Origin: Alteromonas marina
Lineage (GTDB): Bacteria > Pseudomonadota > Gammaproteobacteria > Enterobacterales > Alteromonadaceae
NCBI RefSeq assembly: GCF_000808575.1
Contig: NZ_JWLW01000002.1
Coordinates: forward strand, 62,001 to 126,000
Reading direction: 5' to 3'
Length of the DNA: 64,000 nucleotides
Both the position numbers and the translations under genes were made by a program. Shown piece by piece: positions 47,426-55,822 of the stretch; position 1 is the stretch's first letter, and every line of letters starts with the position of its first letter. The notes under the pieces were generated by a model. It saw only the letters and a list, made by a program, of their open reading frames with translations. It was not told where the DNA came from and searched no databases.

Positions 47426-48322
47426 ATGAAATCCCCACATAAATCGTTAATTCATTTGGTCGTTTTTTTGGCGAATTTTAGAATTGTTGCCTCCGGAAAG
47501 TGGATATTATTTGTCATCGTCGCTATCGCGTGCGGTACTTTTAGCTATTTACAAAAAAACAATGTTTATAATGACATCACCCCACAAACCGGTCAATTTT
47601 TATACTGTGAAACTAAATTAAGTGCGAATAGCGACATTTTTTCAGTGTACGTTACCGATGGTCGCATTGCTGAAATGGCAAGAGATAGATTGTGCGCTGA
47701 CAGCACAACAAAGAGGCAATTCGGCGAAGTTAAAATTATCATCGGTCAAAGCGACTACGACACGTTTCGCTACATCAACCACGGCGTTGTTGACCTTGCA
47801 TTAGTGAAAAAGAACGTGGTCGACGCGTTTGGCGCTGACCAAATATATGGGCTGTCTAAAGTGGCATCGCACCCTAATTACAGCGCCTTTTTCATTGCGT
47901 TACGCGAACGCCCGCAATTAAGTAAAGAATACTTGCTTGGTAAAAAAATTGGTTTATTAGATTACCCCAGTAGTCGCTCAGGCCACATTGTACCCAAAAC
48001 TATTCTACAAAATTTAGGGTTAAGCGACACAAACGTATCAATTGTATATTACAGTTCCCACCAAGAGCTTCGCAGAGCACTGTTAGCAGGTGAGGTTGAC
48101 ATTATTTCGTCTTATTGGGCTGAAGATGACAGTGATCGCTTTTCAAGAAATTACGCAACACCGTTACAAGAAAGCATAGGTGGAATGCAGTGGTACCTGA
48201 AAATGCAGACACAAAACACCGATTTGTTCTGTGCTATGCAGTCTGTTGTACATGAAATAGCAATGGCTCACCCGCGACCATATTACAAAAATATTACACT
48301 TGAAGCGGGGTGTAACAAATGA
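47426..48322 (+). CDS. Membrane-anchored PhnD-like binding protein, unknown role
   Basis: A 298-aa protein with one uncleaved N-terminal helix (WILFVIVAIACGTFSYL, residues 26-42) and a periplasmic domain of the type-2 periplasmic-binding fold, in the PhnD/TRAP-like group. Seen are VKIIIGQSDYDTFRYINHGVVDLALVK (first lobe), LGKKIGLLDYPSSRSGHIVPKTILQNLGL (the conserved hinge) and ALLAGEVDIISSYWAEDD (second lobe). Four periplasmic Cys may form disulfides. No ABC permease or ATPase is nearby, so it is not an ordinary transporter part. The stop overlaps the next start by 4 bp, so the two are coupled. I propose a ligand sensor; this is inference. Confidence 0.65.
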   Translation: MKSPHKSLIHLVVFLANFRIVASGKWILFVIVAIACGTFSYLQKNNVYNDITPQTGQFLYCETKLSANSDIFSVYVTDGRIAEMARDRLCADSTTKRQFGEVKIIIGQSDYDTFRYINHGVVDLALVKKNVVDAFGADQIYGLSKVASHPNYSAFFIALRERPQLSKEYLLGKKIGLLDYPSSRSGHIVPKTILQNLGLSDTNVSIVYYSSHQELRRALLAGEVDIISSYWAEDDSDRFSRNYATPLQESIGGMQWYLKMQTQNTDLFCAMQSVVHEIAMAHPRPYYKNITLEAGCNK

Positions 48323-49269
48323 TCAAACCTAAGTTCAAATCGCCTGCATGCATAACGTTAAACTGGGCACTGCTATTTCTGTGCTTACAGACTATCGCGC
48401 TCATTGGCCAGTACTTTTCATTTAAAGCTGATATTCATGAAGCGCAAGATAAAGTCGAACGTCGTATAAGCCTAGACAGCGCATTTCTAGATGTGGGCAA
48501 TGAAACGCTTAATACGCCGGTCAATCAGCATGCTATCTATAGCTATTTAGATAGATTAAATAGCGAACTAATCAAAGAAGGCTATCCTATTTTAGTGAGC
48601 CATATTCAGGAAATCAGCATTCAATCTCAAGATTTCACACAATACCCTAACGTGACATCTACCTTACTGATAAATGCAGAGCAGCGTATTGTAGTTGAGA
48701 TGCGCAGTAAGTCGTCATGGAGTGGAGTAGGATTTAGTTTTATAGCATTGCTCTGCTCACTTTTACTACTTCCAGTATTTTCTATTGCAACGAAAAAGCG
48801 TAAGAAAGTGTCGGCTGTTGAAGAAGAATCGCTGCCGCCAACACCGAAGCTCATTATTAATCTCAAAGATAAAACACTTTCAAACGGTGTTGATGACAAG
48901 GTGGTTGCACTACAGAATAAGCCATTATGTTTCTATACTGCTTTAGTTAAGTTTTGTATTGAGTACCCTAATCAGCCGCTTCCTCCGCATAAAGATGTAC
49001 CACATGAACTTATGATTCTTGCTAACAAGAGCTTTGGTAGACTGATTGAACTTGGGCATACTAAACGCAAAAGGCCAGACTTCAATGCGAATTTAGACAA
49101 AACCTTGAGCGAGATCCGTGCAGCCCTTGATGAAGTGTTTGCCGGATTCACTGAAGAAAAAGAAATATACTATCCACCTCGGGCTCAGGGCGAGGGCTCT
49201 CGCTCTAAGCAGCACTCGTATGCGTTACCGAGTATAAAGGACGACGATATAGAGATAATTGGTAGCTAG
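48319..49269 (+). CDS. Two-helix membrane protein with cytoplasmic domain
   Basis: A 316-aa protein that I do not recognise. Helix 1 is at about 13-31 and helix 2 at about 136-156, with a 100-residue periplasmic loop between and KKRKK after helix 2, fixing the C-terminal half in the cytoplasm. The cytoplasmic part begins PKLIINLKDKTLSNG...VVALQNKPLCFYTALVKFC, a pattern (beta strand, short label, beta, helix) like the start of CadC/ToxR or OmpR-type winged helices, though the match is loose. It then has FGRLIEL and LDKTLSEIRAALDEVF helices and a polar tail. It is translated from an ATGA overlap with the PhnD-like gene, so the pair probably acts together. Confidence 0.55.
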   Translation: MIKPKFKSPACITLNWALLFLCLQTIALIGQYFSFKADIHEAQDKVERRISLDSAFLDVGNETLNTPVNQHAIYSYLDRLNSELIKEGYPILVSHIQEISIQSQDFTQYPNVTSTLLINAEQRIVVEMRSKSSWSGVGFSFIALLCSLLLLPVFSIATKKRKKVSAVEEESLPPTPKLIINLKDKTLSNGVDDKVVALQNKPLCFYTALVKFCIEYPNQPLPPHKDVPHELMILANKSFGRLIELGHTKRKRPDFNANLDKTLSEIRAALDEVFAGFTEEKEIYYPPRAQGEGSRSKQHSYALPSIKDDDIEIIGS

Positions 49270-49296
49270 CGATATTTTGACTTGTTCAGTTAAAAA

Positions 49297-49312
49297 CTGA
49301 CCAATTGGAGAA
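49297..49312. promoter_or_regulatory. Candidate RutR-type operator before udk
   Basis: CTGACCAATTGGAGAA matches TTGACCA-N2-TGGTCAA at 11 of 14 informative positions, 166 bp before the udk ATG. It is weaker than the copies at 47228 and 51338. Confidence 0.4.
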
Positions 49313-49477
49313 CTTTTTCGTATTTTATGCGAGTTTTAAAAACAGCCCGCAATACCTTGAAAACACAATAAAGTTCTAGCAAAGACCGCGCCCAAAAGTG
49401 ATAACTTGTGAATATAACATTGATTCGCGAGGCCTAAACGCGTATCTTTGCACCAACAAAACCAGCTTTATAGTACT

Positions 49478-50101
49478 ATGCAATCGCCACTAATTATTGC
49501 CATTTCTGGAGCTTCCGGCTCTGGGAAGTCTCTTTTTACAAAAAATTTGTTTAACGGCTTCAGTGCTCAAGGCCGCCCTGTTCAAGTGCTGCGTGAAGAT
49601 CACTATTACCGCGCACAAGATCATCTTCCCATGGAACAACGTGAGAAGAATAACTACGATCATCCAAATGCGTTTGAACATGAGTTATTGAAAGCACACC
49701 TGCAAGCATTGCGTGACGGTCAACCTATCGACTACCCACACTACTGCTATAAAACGCATACGCGTTTACCGGAGACGGAGCGCCTAAACCCCGCCCCAGT
49801 CATCATTCTTGAAGGCATTATGTTGCTTGCTCGAACAGACTTGTTACCCTTGTACGACGTGAAAATTTTCATCGACACTCCTCTTGATATTTGTTTGATG
49901 CGCCGGATGATGCGCGACCTTAAAGAACGCGGTCGTAGCATTGAATCTGTGGCCAAGCAGTACGAAGAAACTGTGAAGCCTATGTATCATCAATTTATCG
50001 AACCTAGCCGCTTCACTGCCGACGTAGTAGTGACGCAAGGTGGCAAAAACCAAATTGCATTAGATGTGATCAAATCACACATTCAGCAAGCGCTTCTTTA
50101 A
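49478..50101 (+). CDS. udk: Uridine/cytidine kinase
   Basis: A P-loop kinase of 207 aa that phosphorylates uridine or cytidine to the monophosphate. Walker A GASGSGKSLF is at the N terminus. REDHYYRAQDHLPMEQREKNNYDHPNAFEHEL, PHYCYKTHTR, VIILEGIMLL and FIDTPLDICLMRRMMRDLKERGRS are uridine-kinase signatures. ATG 49478 is chosen; the TTG at 49448 only adds polar residues, and neither start has a good ribosome site. It is followed 12 bp later by nupC, giving an uptake-plus-trapping pair for pyrimidine nucleosides. Confidence 0.92.
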   Translation: MQSPLIIAISGASGSGKSLFTKNLFNGFSAQGRPVQVLREDHYYRAQDHLPMEQREKNNYDHPNAFEHELLKAHLQALRDGQPIDYPHYCYKTHTRLPETERLNPAPVIILEGIMLLARTDLLPLYDVKIFIDTPLDICLMRRMMRDLKERGRSIESVAKQYEETVKPMYHQFIEPSRFTADVVVTQGGKNQIALDVIKSHIQQALL

Positions 50102-50113
50102 GGGAACATTACT

Positions 50114-51325
50114 ATGGTAGGTTTACTGGGCATTGCAGTCCTTCTGGGTATTGCTTTCGCGTTATCATCGGCGAAACGTAGTATAAATTGGCGCACCGTT
50201 GGCGGCGCATTTGCTATTCAAGCATCAGTTGGCGCGTTTGTCCTGTATTCTGAAACAGGTAAAGAAGTATTGTTGGGTGCAACCAAGTTTGTTGCCAACA
50301 TCATTGCTTACAGCCAAGAGGGCATAAACTTTCTGTTTGGCCCTATTGGCGACAAGTCAATTGCATTCATTTTTGCCTTCAATGTACTCCCTGTTATTGT
50401 CTTTTTCTCTGCCCTTATCGCGGTTCTCTATCACCTCAAAGTGATGGGTGTCATCATCAAAGTAATCGGTGGTTTCTTACAAAAGACGCTGGGTACCAGT
50501 CGCCCTGAATCCATGTCTTCGGCTGCCAACATTTTTGTCGGTCAAACCGAAGCGCCTTTAGTGGTTCGTCCTTTCATCCCACACATGACAAGCTCTGAGC
50601 TGTTTGCCATTATGGTAGGCGGGCTAGCGTCAATTGCAGGTTCTGTGATGGCTGGTTATGCCGGTATGGGCGTTGACCTTAAATACCTACTGGCGGCAAG
50701 TTTTATGGCTGCGCCAGGTGGCTTGTTGATGGCAAAAATCATCTTGCCTGAAACCAGTAAACCCAATGAAGATTTACATGACGTAGATGCGGAAGATACC
50801 GGCTACGCCAATGTTTTTGATGCTGCAGCCAGTGGCGCAGCGTCAGGCATGCAGCTTGCGTTAAACGTAGGTGCAATGCTACTCGCTTTCATAGCATTAA
50901 TTGCCATGTTCAACGGCCTTATTGGCTGGACAGCAGAGCTATTTGGCTATGAAAACGTTACGTTTGAAGGGATCCTGGGTTATGTACTTCAACCTCTTGC
51001 ATGGGCAATCGGCGTACCATGGGAGGAAGCGCAACTTGCAGGCAGCTTTATTGGTCAGAAAATGGTAGTTAACGAATTTGTTGCCTACCTAAATTTCTTG
51101 GAGAACCAATCGCAGCTATCTGAAGCATCTCAGGCCATTATCACCTTTGCACTTTGTGGTTTTGCAAACTTCTCTTCTATCGCTATTTTGATGGGTGGAA
51201 TTGGTGCTATGGCACCAACACGCAGAAAAGAAATTGCGAGACTGGGGTTAAAAGCTGTTATTGCTGCAACGTTATCTAACTTAATGAGTGCCGCGCTAGC
51301 GGGCTTTTACCTCTCTCTTGGTTAA
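50114..51325 (+). CDS. nupC: Concentrative nucleoside transporter, NupC family
   Basis: An inner-membrane CNT-family nucleoside:cation symporter of 403 aa. Characteristic segments are FAFNVLPVIVFFSALIAVLYHL, GQTEAPLVVRPFIPHMTSSELFAIM (substrate-site helix with Glu), GSVMAGYAG, FIGQKMVVNEFVAY and FALCGFANFSSIAILMGG. GGGAAC and a short spacer precede the ATG, 12 bp after udk. It is probably cotranscribed with udk. Confidence 0.93.
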   Translation: MVGLLGIAVLLGIAFALSSAKRSINWRTVGGAFAIQASVGAFVLYSETGKEVLLGATKFVANIIAYSQEGINFLFGPIGDKSIAFIFAFNVLPVIVFFSALIAVLYHLKVMGVIIKVIGGFLQKTLGTSRPESMSSAANIFVGQTEAPLVVRPFIPHMTSSELFAIMVGGLASIAGSVMAGYAGMGVDLKYLLAASFMAAPGGLLMAKIILPETSKPNEDLHDVDAEDTGYANVFDAAASGAASGMQLALNVGAMLLAFIALIAMFNGLIGWTAELFGYENVTFEGILGYVLQPLAWAIGVPWEEAQLAGSFIGQKMVVNEFVAYLNFLENQSQLSEASQAIITFALCGFANFSSIAILMGGIGAMAPTRRKEIARLGLKAVIAATLSNLMSAALAGFYLSLG

Positions 51326-51337
51326 ATTTCATTAATT

Positions 51338-51353
51338 TGGACCAGTTGGTCAA
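51338..51353. promoter_or_regulatory. RutR-type operator before the dioxygenase gene
   Basis: TGGACCAGTTGGTCAA matches TTGACCA-N2-TGGTCAA at 13 of 14 informative positions, 141 bp before the dioxygenase ATG and 12 bp after the nupC stop. A second, poor copy (TAGACTAACCGGTCAG, 10 of 14) follows at 51362-51377. Confidence 0.6.
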
Positions 51354-51494
51354 TATTTTACTAGACTAACCGGTCAGGTTTCTGTAGATTACGCGCAAAT
51401 TCCTCGCGGGGTTGATTTATGTCAATTTCTGCGACTTTTTTCTGTAGCCCGTCTACCTTTATAATGCCGCAGTCAAAATATACGGGATAAAGTT

Positions 51495-52334
51495 ATGCAA
51501 TTAGTTGCTGTTGATTACCAAGCGGAAAACGCACAAGAAGAATTCGTGAAGTCACTTCGCGAGACAGGGTTCGGTGTTTTAAAAAATCACCCTATCCAAC
51601 AGTCATTAGTTCAAGGTATTTACGACAATTGGCAGGGCTTCTTCGACAGTGAAGAGAAGAACGATTACCTGTACAACAAGGGTAAACAAGACGGATTTTT
51701 CCCTCAGAGCGTTTCTGAGGTAGCCAAAGGCTTTACGAAAAAAGATATTAAAGAGTATTACCACTTCTATCCGTGGGGTCAGTGTCCAGAAGCACTACAC
51801 CCGCAGATTTCTCAGTACTATGGGGAAGCAAATACACTAGCGAAAGAGCTATTGGGTTGGATAGAAAAACATTCTCCTTCAGAGGTGAGCGATAAGTACA
51901 GTCAACCGCTAGGTGACATGATCAAAGATTCTGATCAAACCTTGCTACGTATACTGCACTACCCACCACTAAAAGGTGATGAAGAAGTAGACGCAATTCG
52001 CGCAGCTGCTCACGAAGATATTAATTTGATTACTATCTTGCCTGCAGCCAACGAGCCTGGATTGCAAGTACAAGCTAAAGACGGTAGTTGGATTGAAGTT
52101 CCTTGTGATTTCGGGAACTTGATTGTGAATATTGGCGACATGCTTCAAGAAGCATCAGGCGGATACTTCCCATCAACTACGCATAGGGTTGTAAACCCAG
52201 ATGGTGCTGACATGACGAAATCTCGTATCTCATTGCCACTGTTCTTACACCCTAGACCAGATGTTGTTCTTTCAGAACGTCATACCGCAGGGTCATACCT
52301 GCAAGAGCGCCTTCGTGAGCTGGGCGTTATATAA
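51495..52334 (+). CDS. 2-oxoglutarate/Fe(II) dioxygenase, isopenicillin-N-synthase-like
   Basis: A 279-aa cytoplasmic dioxygenase of the isopenicillin N synthase/2-oxoglutarate family. The iron ligands are H173 and D175 (in AAHEDINLIT) and H230 (in STTHRVV), with R244 in SRISLP for the oxoglutarate carboxylate. The DIOX_N-like N-terminal half includes FVKSLRETGFGVLKNH. The substrate is not known. Placement next to udk-nupC and behind a RutR-type site suggests a pyrimidine base or nucleoside; fungal thymine-7-hydroxylase and deoxyuridine dioxygenase are precedents in this superfamily. That role is inferred. Confidence 0.8.
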   Translation: MQLVAVDYQAENAQEEFVKSLRETGFGVLKNHPIQQSLVQGIYDNWQGFFDSEEKNDYLYNKGKQDGFFPQSVSEVAKGFTKKDIKEYYHFYPWGQCPEALHPQISQYYGEANTLAKELLGWIEKHSPSEVSDKYSQPLGDMIKDSDQTLLRILHYPPLKGDEEVDAIRAAAHEDINLITILPAANEPGLQVQAKDGSWIEVPCDFGNLIVNIGDMLQEASGGYFPSTTHRVVNPDGADMTKSRISLPLFLHPRPDVVLSERHTAGSYLQERLRELGVI

Positions 52335-52363
52335 ATTAAGTTCCTTTTGTAGTGTTATTCTTT

Positions 52364-52391
52364 TGCCGCAGCTAGTCTGCGGCTTTTTTTT
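52364..52391 (+). terminator. Intrinsic terminator of the dioxygenase gene
   Basis: GCCGCAG pairs with CTGCGGC across six bases, followed by eight T residues that reach the stop codon of the convergent gene. Confidence 0.9.
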
Positions 52392-53547
52392 AACTGCTCG
52401 CCAATGTTGCCAGCTTCGACGAATAGCGCTGCTTTTCCTGTTCATTTGGTGAATGTCTCACTGCCCTTTCTAGATAACGCTGTGCTTCGCTGGCATCACC
52501 TAATTCATGATATGCTTTGGCCATACCGAACAGAATCTCGTGACGAACGCTATCGAGTTTTAACCCTCGTTCATAATGCGTTATCGCAACTTCAATATTG
52601 CCAGACTCAAAAGCCTGCTCCCCTAATATATAATGATAGAAAGGGTTACTTTTTCTCTTCTTTTCAACCATTTGTGTAATAAGCAGTGCTTCCTCACGTC
52701 TATCTTGGTGAGTGTAGAGAATAGATAAGTTTTCCCATGCAGTAAGGTTTTCATCATTGAGCGACAGTGCATGTTTGTAAGTCAACTCTGCTTGGTCATA
52801 AGCATCGACCATTCTATATAGCACACCTAAATTCACCCAGCTTTGCTGTAATTCGGGAGATAACCTAGCGGCTGCACGAAAATAGCTGTAAGCACGAGTG
52901 TAGCTATTAGCTACCAGTGCATCTGCCCCCTTATTGTTGTAGTACATAGATACTATTTTGTTTTTTGTCACAGGCCTGCGGGGAAAATAATTTCGCAGCA
53001 TTTGCGGGTCAAAATCCACGTCTGCCCATGTCCCTCCGACTAATGCTATTTGGCTGTCACTAGGCATTGAGATACGCATGTTAATATGCCCGTTTAGTAA
53101 GCTATATCCTTCTCTTCGCGTCCAGTATTCCGGAATATCTACCTCGTAGAAAGTTGCGTCTAAACCTACATGCTCTGCCAGCGCGTACGTCATAATTGAT
53201 AAAGATAAACAGTTTGCTGCTCGGTTATTAAACGTTGAATCCGCAGTAGTATTTGCACTATTGCGATATAGCATGCCGTAATCTGAATGATCGAAGATTG
53301 CTTTCACAAGTCCTTTAACATTTTTCTTAGAAATGCTTTTGACATATACCGCTTTTTCAGCAAAAAGCTGAGCGTCTTCACCTAAACGAAAAATTTCATC
53401 GATGGTCTCTACGGGAAACAAATGGTAGGACGGGAAGAGGTTGTCGTTTAATAAAGTAGGAGACGATACTGTATGTTTACTTTCGGTAGACTGGCAAGCG
53501 CCGAGTAAGCTACAAAATAGTAGCAAGAAAACTATTCGAGTATTCAT
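52390..53547 (-). CDS. Transglutaminase-like/TPR lipoprotein
   Basis: A 385-aa lipoprotein: signal RIVFLLLFCSLLGAC has a lipobox Cys at about residue 18. Residues 100-170 (RAANCLSLSIMTYALAEHVGL, LNGHINMRI) look like a transglutaminase-like cysteine-protease fold with Cys and His in order. At about 215-375 there are five or so TPR units (for example SWVNLGVLYRMVDAYDQAELTYKHAL, and ALARYHELGDASEAQRYLERAV-type ends). Function is unknown; similar proteins of marine Gammaproteobacteria occur in the cell envelope. It is convergent with the dioxygenase gene. Confidence 0.75.
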   Translation of the reverse strand: MNTRIVFLLLFCSLLGACQSTESKHTVSSPTLLNDNLFPSYHLFPVETIDEIFRLGEDAQLFAEKAVYVKSISKKNVKGLVKAIFDHSDYGMLYRNSANTTADSTFNNRAANCLSLSIMTYALAEHVGLDATFYEVDIPEYWTRREGYSLLNGHINMRISMPSDSQIALVGGTWADVDFDPQMLRNYFPRRPVTKNKIVSMYYNNKGADALVANSYTRAYSYFRAAARLSPELQQSWVNLGVLYRMVDAYDQAELTYKHALSLNDENLTAWENLSILYTHQDRREEALLITQMVEKKRKSNPFYHYILGEQAFESGNIEVAITHYERGLKLDSVRHEILFGMAKAYHELGDASEAQRYLERAVRHSPNEQEKQRYSSKLATLASS

Positions 53548-53858
53548 ATTAAGGCACCTTTTCTAGTTACTCGATAGTTTAAAACTATAGCACCAAAGTA
53601 TTTTTTTACATTTTATTTACAAATTAATTGAACGTACTTTCGCCGCAGAAAACAGTAACAATAGAGCTTACTGGCAGGCCTAACCACTCTCTTCCAATCG
53701 TTGCTGATTGTCTCTTTATTGGTATTACATAAAGTTAATCATCAAGTTACAGGATAGCGCCGTAACGACTTCCAAATCAGTAACTTTCGCTAGATAGTAA
53801 GCAATACGAAGGATAGTGAATTTCACTTAATGCTAATTTACATGTTGAAGGAAATACT
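53548..53858. promoter_or_regulatory. Spacer upstream of the FAS1 fragment
   Basis: 311 bp of AT-rich sequence. It contains a perfect palindrome ATAGTTT-A-AAACTAT (53574-53588) just before the lipoprotein gene. I see no residue of the missing N-terminal part of a FAS1 domain in any frame. Confidence 0.4.
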
Positions 53859-53978
53859 ATGAAAAAAGTGATGATAAACGACGCGCAAGTTATCGAAGCT
53901 GATGTGGTGACCAGCAACGGCGTTATTCATGTTATCGATTCAGTATTACTTCCCGCCGATGTAAAGGCGTCACTGTAA
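53859..53978 (+). pseudogene. 39-codon FAS1 (fasciclin) C-terminal fragment
   Basis: An open frame of 39 codons from ATG 53859, preceded by AAGGAA six bases upstream. The peptide contains [13 protein letters not shown], the hallmark end (H2 motif) of a FAS1/fasciclin adhesion domain, preceded by VIEADVVTS as in full FAS1 proteins. A whole domain needs about 130 residues, so about 95 are missing. It may be a decayed remnant whose upstream part was deleted, or an expressed microprotein, since a good ribosome site is present. A hairpin follows at 54003-54036. Confidence 0.75.
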
Positions 53979-54002
53979 TTTATCCGACAAAAATGTAAAT
54001 GA

Positions 54003-54036
54003 AGAGCATAGACCAACGATGCTTGGTCTTTGCCCT
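54003..54036. terminator. Hairpin after the FAS1 fragment
   Basis: AGAGCATAGACCAA pairs at 12 of 14 positions with TTGGTCTTTGCCCT across six bases. No strong T-run follows, so termination is uncertain. Confidence 0.45.
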
Positions 54037-54212
54037 CTAGTTTAAACATAGATCTCTTCCAACAATTCCCGCGTAAAAAAAGGCAATTCAACAGAACACT
54101 TTAAATGACCTTGTCAAAACCTAAGAATGGAAAATAGATAAAGTCCATCAACTCGATGTCACTAGACTTATAAATATCAAAGGTCTATCACTAAACCAGA
54201 GAAGGAGTTCAA

Positions 54213-54632
54213 ATGTTTGCGGTTTACACATACAGTATTGCTGGGCTACTAGTCATTAGTTTGACTGTGTTTGTTCAAAACATCGTAGCCGCTGTTGCAC
54301 ATAGAAAGCAGTCTCACTACATTCCTGGCAAAGTCAGTGAAGAATTAAGCCATGATAGCTTTGTATTTAGAAGCCACAGAACCTTTCATAATTCGCTTGA
54401 AAATATTCATCAATTTGCTCTGCCCGCCCTACTTTGCATGTTCCTTGGAGCGCAAACAGACGTGCTCGCCATTTTGGTCTGGGCATTCGCAGTAAGTCGT
54501 ATCATTCATATGGCGCTTTACTATGCTGTTGCCACGGAAAAGAACCCTAGCCCAAGAAGCTATTTTTACATGATAGGCGCGCTTTGCACGCTTGGCGTTT
54601 ATGGGCTCGCGTTTATTAATCTATTTATCTAA
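54213..54632 (+). CDS. MAPEG-family membrane protein
   Basis: A four-helix inner-membrane protein of 139 aa of the MAPEG family (eicosanoid/glutathione-metabolising in eukaryotes; role uncertain in bacteria). Family points are FRSHRTFHNSLENIHQFALPALL and SRIIHMALYYA, which include the glutathione-binding region. AGAAGGAG lies about six bases before the ATG. It stands alone. Confidence 0.85.
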   Translation: MFAVYTYSIAGLLVISLTVFVQNIVAAVAHRKQSHYIPGKVSEELSHDSFVFRSHRTFHNSLENIHQFALPALLCMFLGAQTDVLAILVWAFAVSRIIHMALYYAVATEKNPSPRSYFYMIGALCTLGVYGLAFINLFI

Positions 54633-54838
54633 AGCAACAATTCGTCGTGAAAACTGAATAGATGCGTTCTTTTCTAGAAAAAAGCTGCAGGGGATTAAAG
54701 TTTTTTGAGAAAAGGCAGATAAATCAGAAGTTAAACTCAGCGCTTAAATATTACACTTTTGATTAATGTTCTTTTCTTGATTCAGGCGTATTCTTACTAT
54801 TTGAAAACTCGACCATGCCCATGTGTTTAGGAGATCCA

Positions 54839-55822
54839 GTGTATATTGACCAAGTCGGCGGTCGTACGTTAGCTGATTGCAACGTATTGATAGTCGATGA
54901 CCAAGCTAGCAGCAGACTCGTATTAGAAACTTTACTCGAAGAAACAGTAAATTGTTTTTCTGTTGACTCTGGTAAACAGGCTATCGAGTATTGCAAGCAC
55001 AACACGCCTGACTTGATCCTCATGGATGTTTCCATGCCAGAAATGGACGGACACCATACCACTGCGCAGCTTCGCGCCACCCCCTCTTGCGAACATATAC
55101 CGGTCATTTTTGTAACGTCTTCTTCAACTGAAGAGGAAGAATCACGCTGTTGGGCATCGGGTTGTGTGGACTTTGTAGTAAAGCCTGTCAACGCCTGTAC
55201 GCTGCGCAATCGTGTTAAGTCACATATTCACCACAAACTTAGAAGCGATTTCTTAGAAACGCTGATTTATCTCGACAAACTGACCGGGGCCTACAACAGG
55301 CACTATTTGGATGACTTTTTACCCCGACTTGTAAGAGACAGCGAGCGTAACGCTTCTCCCTTGTCTCTTGTTATCTTTGATGTTGATCACTTCAAACTGT
55401 TTAACGATATGTATGGACATTTAGATGGCGATAGCTGTTTATGGAAGGTCAGCAAAACGATAAGTGACGAACTCCTTCGACCTATGGACAAGTTAGTTAG
55501 AATTGGTGGTGAAGAGTTCTTAGTGATTTTGCCAGGCACTGACGGGGAGGGTGCAGTAGCTGTCGCCGAACGTTTATTGCAAACCGTTTACGACCTCAAC
55601 ATTATCCATAGTTCGTCTGAGTATGGGCGTGTAACACTAAGTGCTGGCTTAGCGATAAAAAACGCCAACGATGATAAAACGATTGATTTCGTAATGCTTG
55701 AGGCGGATAAAAACTTGTATTCAGCTAAAACCTCTGGCAGAAATCGGTTAGTATCCCCTTCACTCTCGTCTGCAAAAAAAGAAAAGACCATCGGCTCTTC
55801 ACAACCACAGAAAACTGTCTAG
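54839..55822 (+). CDS. Response regulator diguanylate cyclase (REC-GGDEF)
   Basis: A signalling enzyme making cyclic di-GMP. An N-terminal receiver domain (VLIVDDQ, phospho-acceptor in LILMDVSMPEMDG, VTSSS, VKP) is joined to a GGDEF domain at about residues 155-320 (LTGAYNRHYL, FDVDHFKLFNDMYGHLDGD, active-site GGEEF). The inhibitory I-site RxxD (RPMD) lies five residues before GGEEF, so product inhibition is expected. I prefer GTG 54839, because TAGGAG lies five bases before it; ATG 54815 or 54821 would place that site inside the gene. No sensor kinase is adjacent. The stop overlaps the convergent exonuclease stop. Confidence 0.9.
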   Translation: MYIDQVGGRTLADCNVLIVDDQASSRLVLETLLEETVNCFSVDSGKQAIEYCKHNTPDLILMDVSMPEMDGHHTTAQLRATPSCEHIPVIFVTSSSTEEEESRCWASGCVDFVVKPVNACTLRNRVKSHIHHKLRSDFLETLIYLDKLTGAYNRHYLDDFLPRLVRDSERNASPLSLVIFDVDHFKLFNDMYGHLDGDSCLWKVSKTISDELLRPMDKLVRIGGEEFLVILPGTDGEGAVAVAERLLQTVYDLNIIHSSSEYGRVTLSAGLAIKNANDDKTIDFVMLEADKNLYSAKTSGRNRLVSPSLSSAKKEKTIGSSQPQKTV

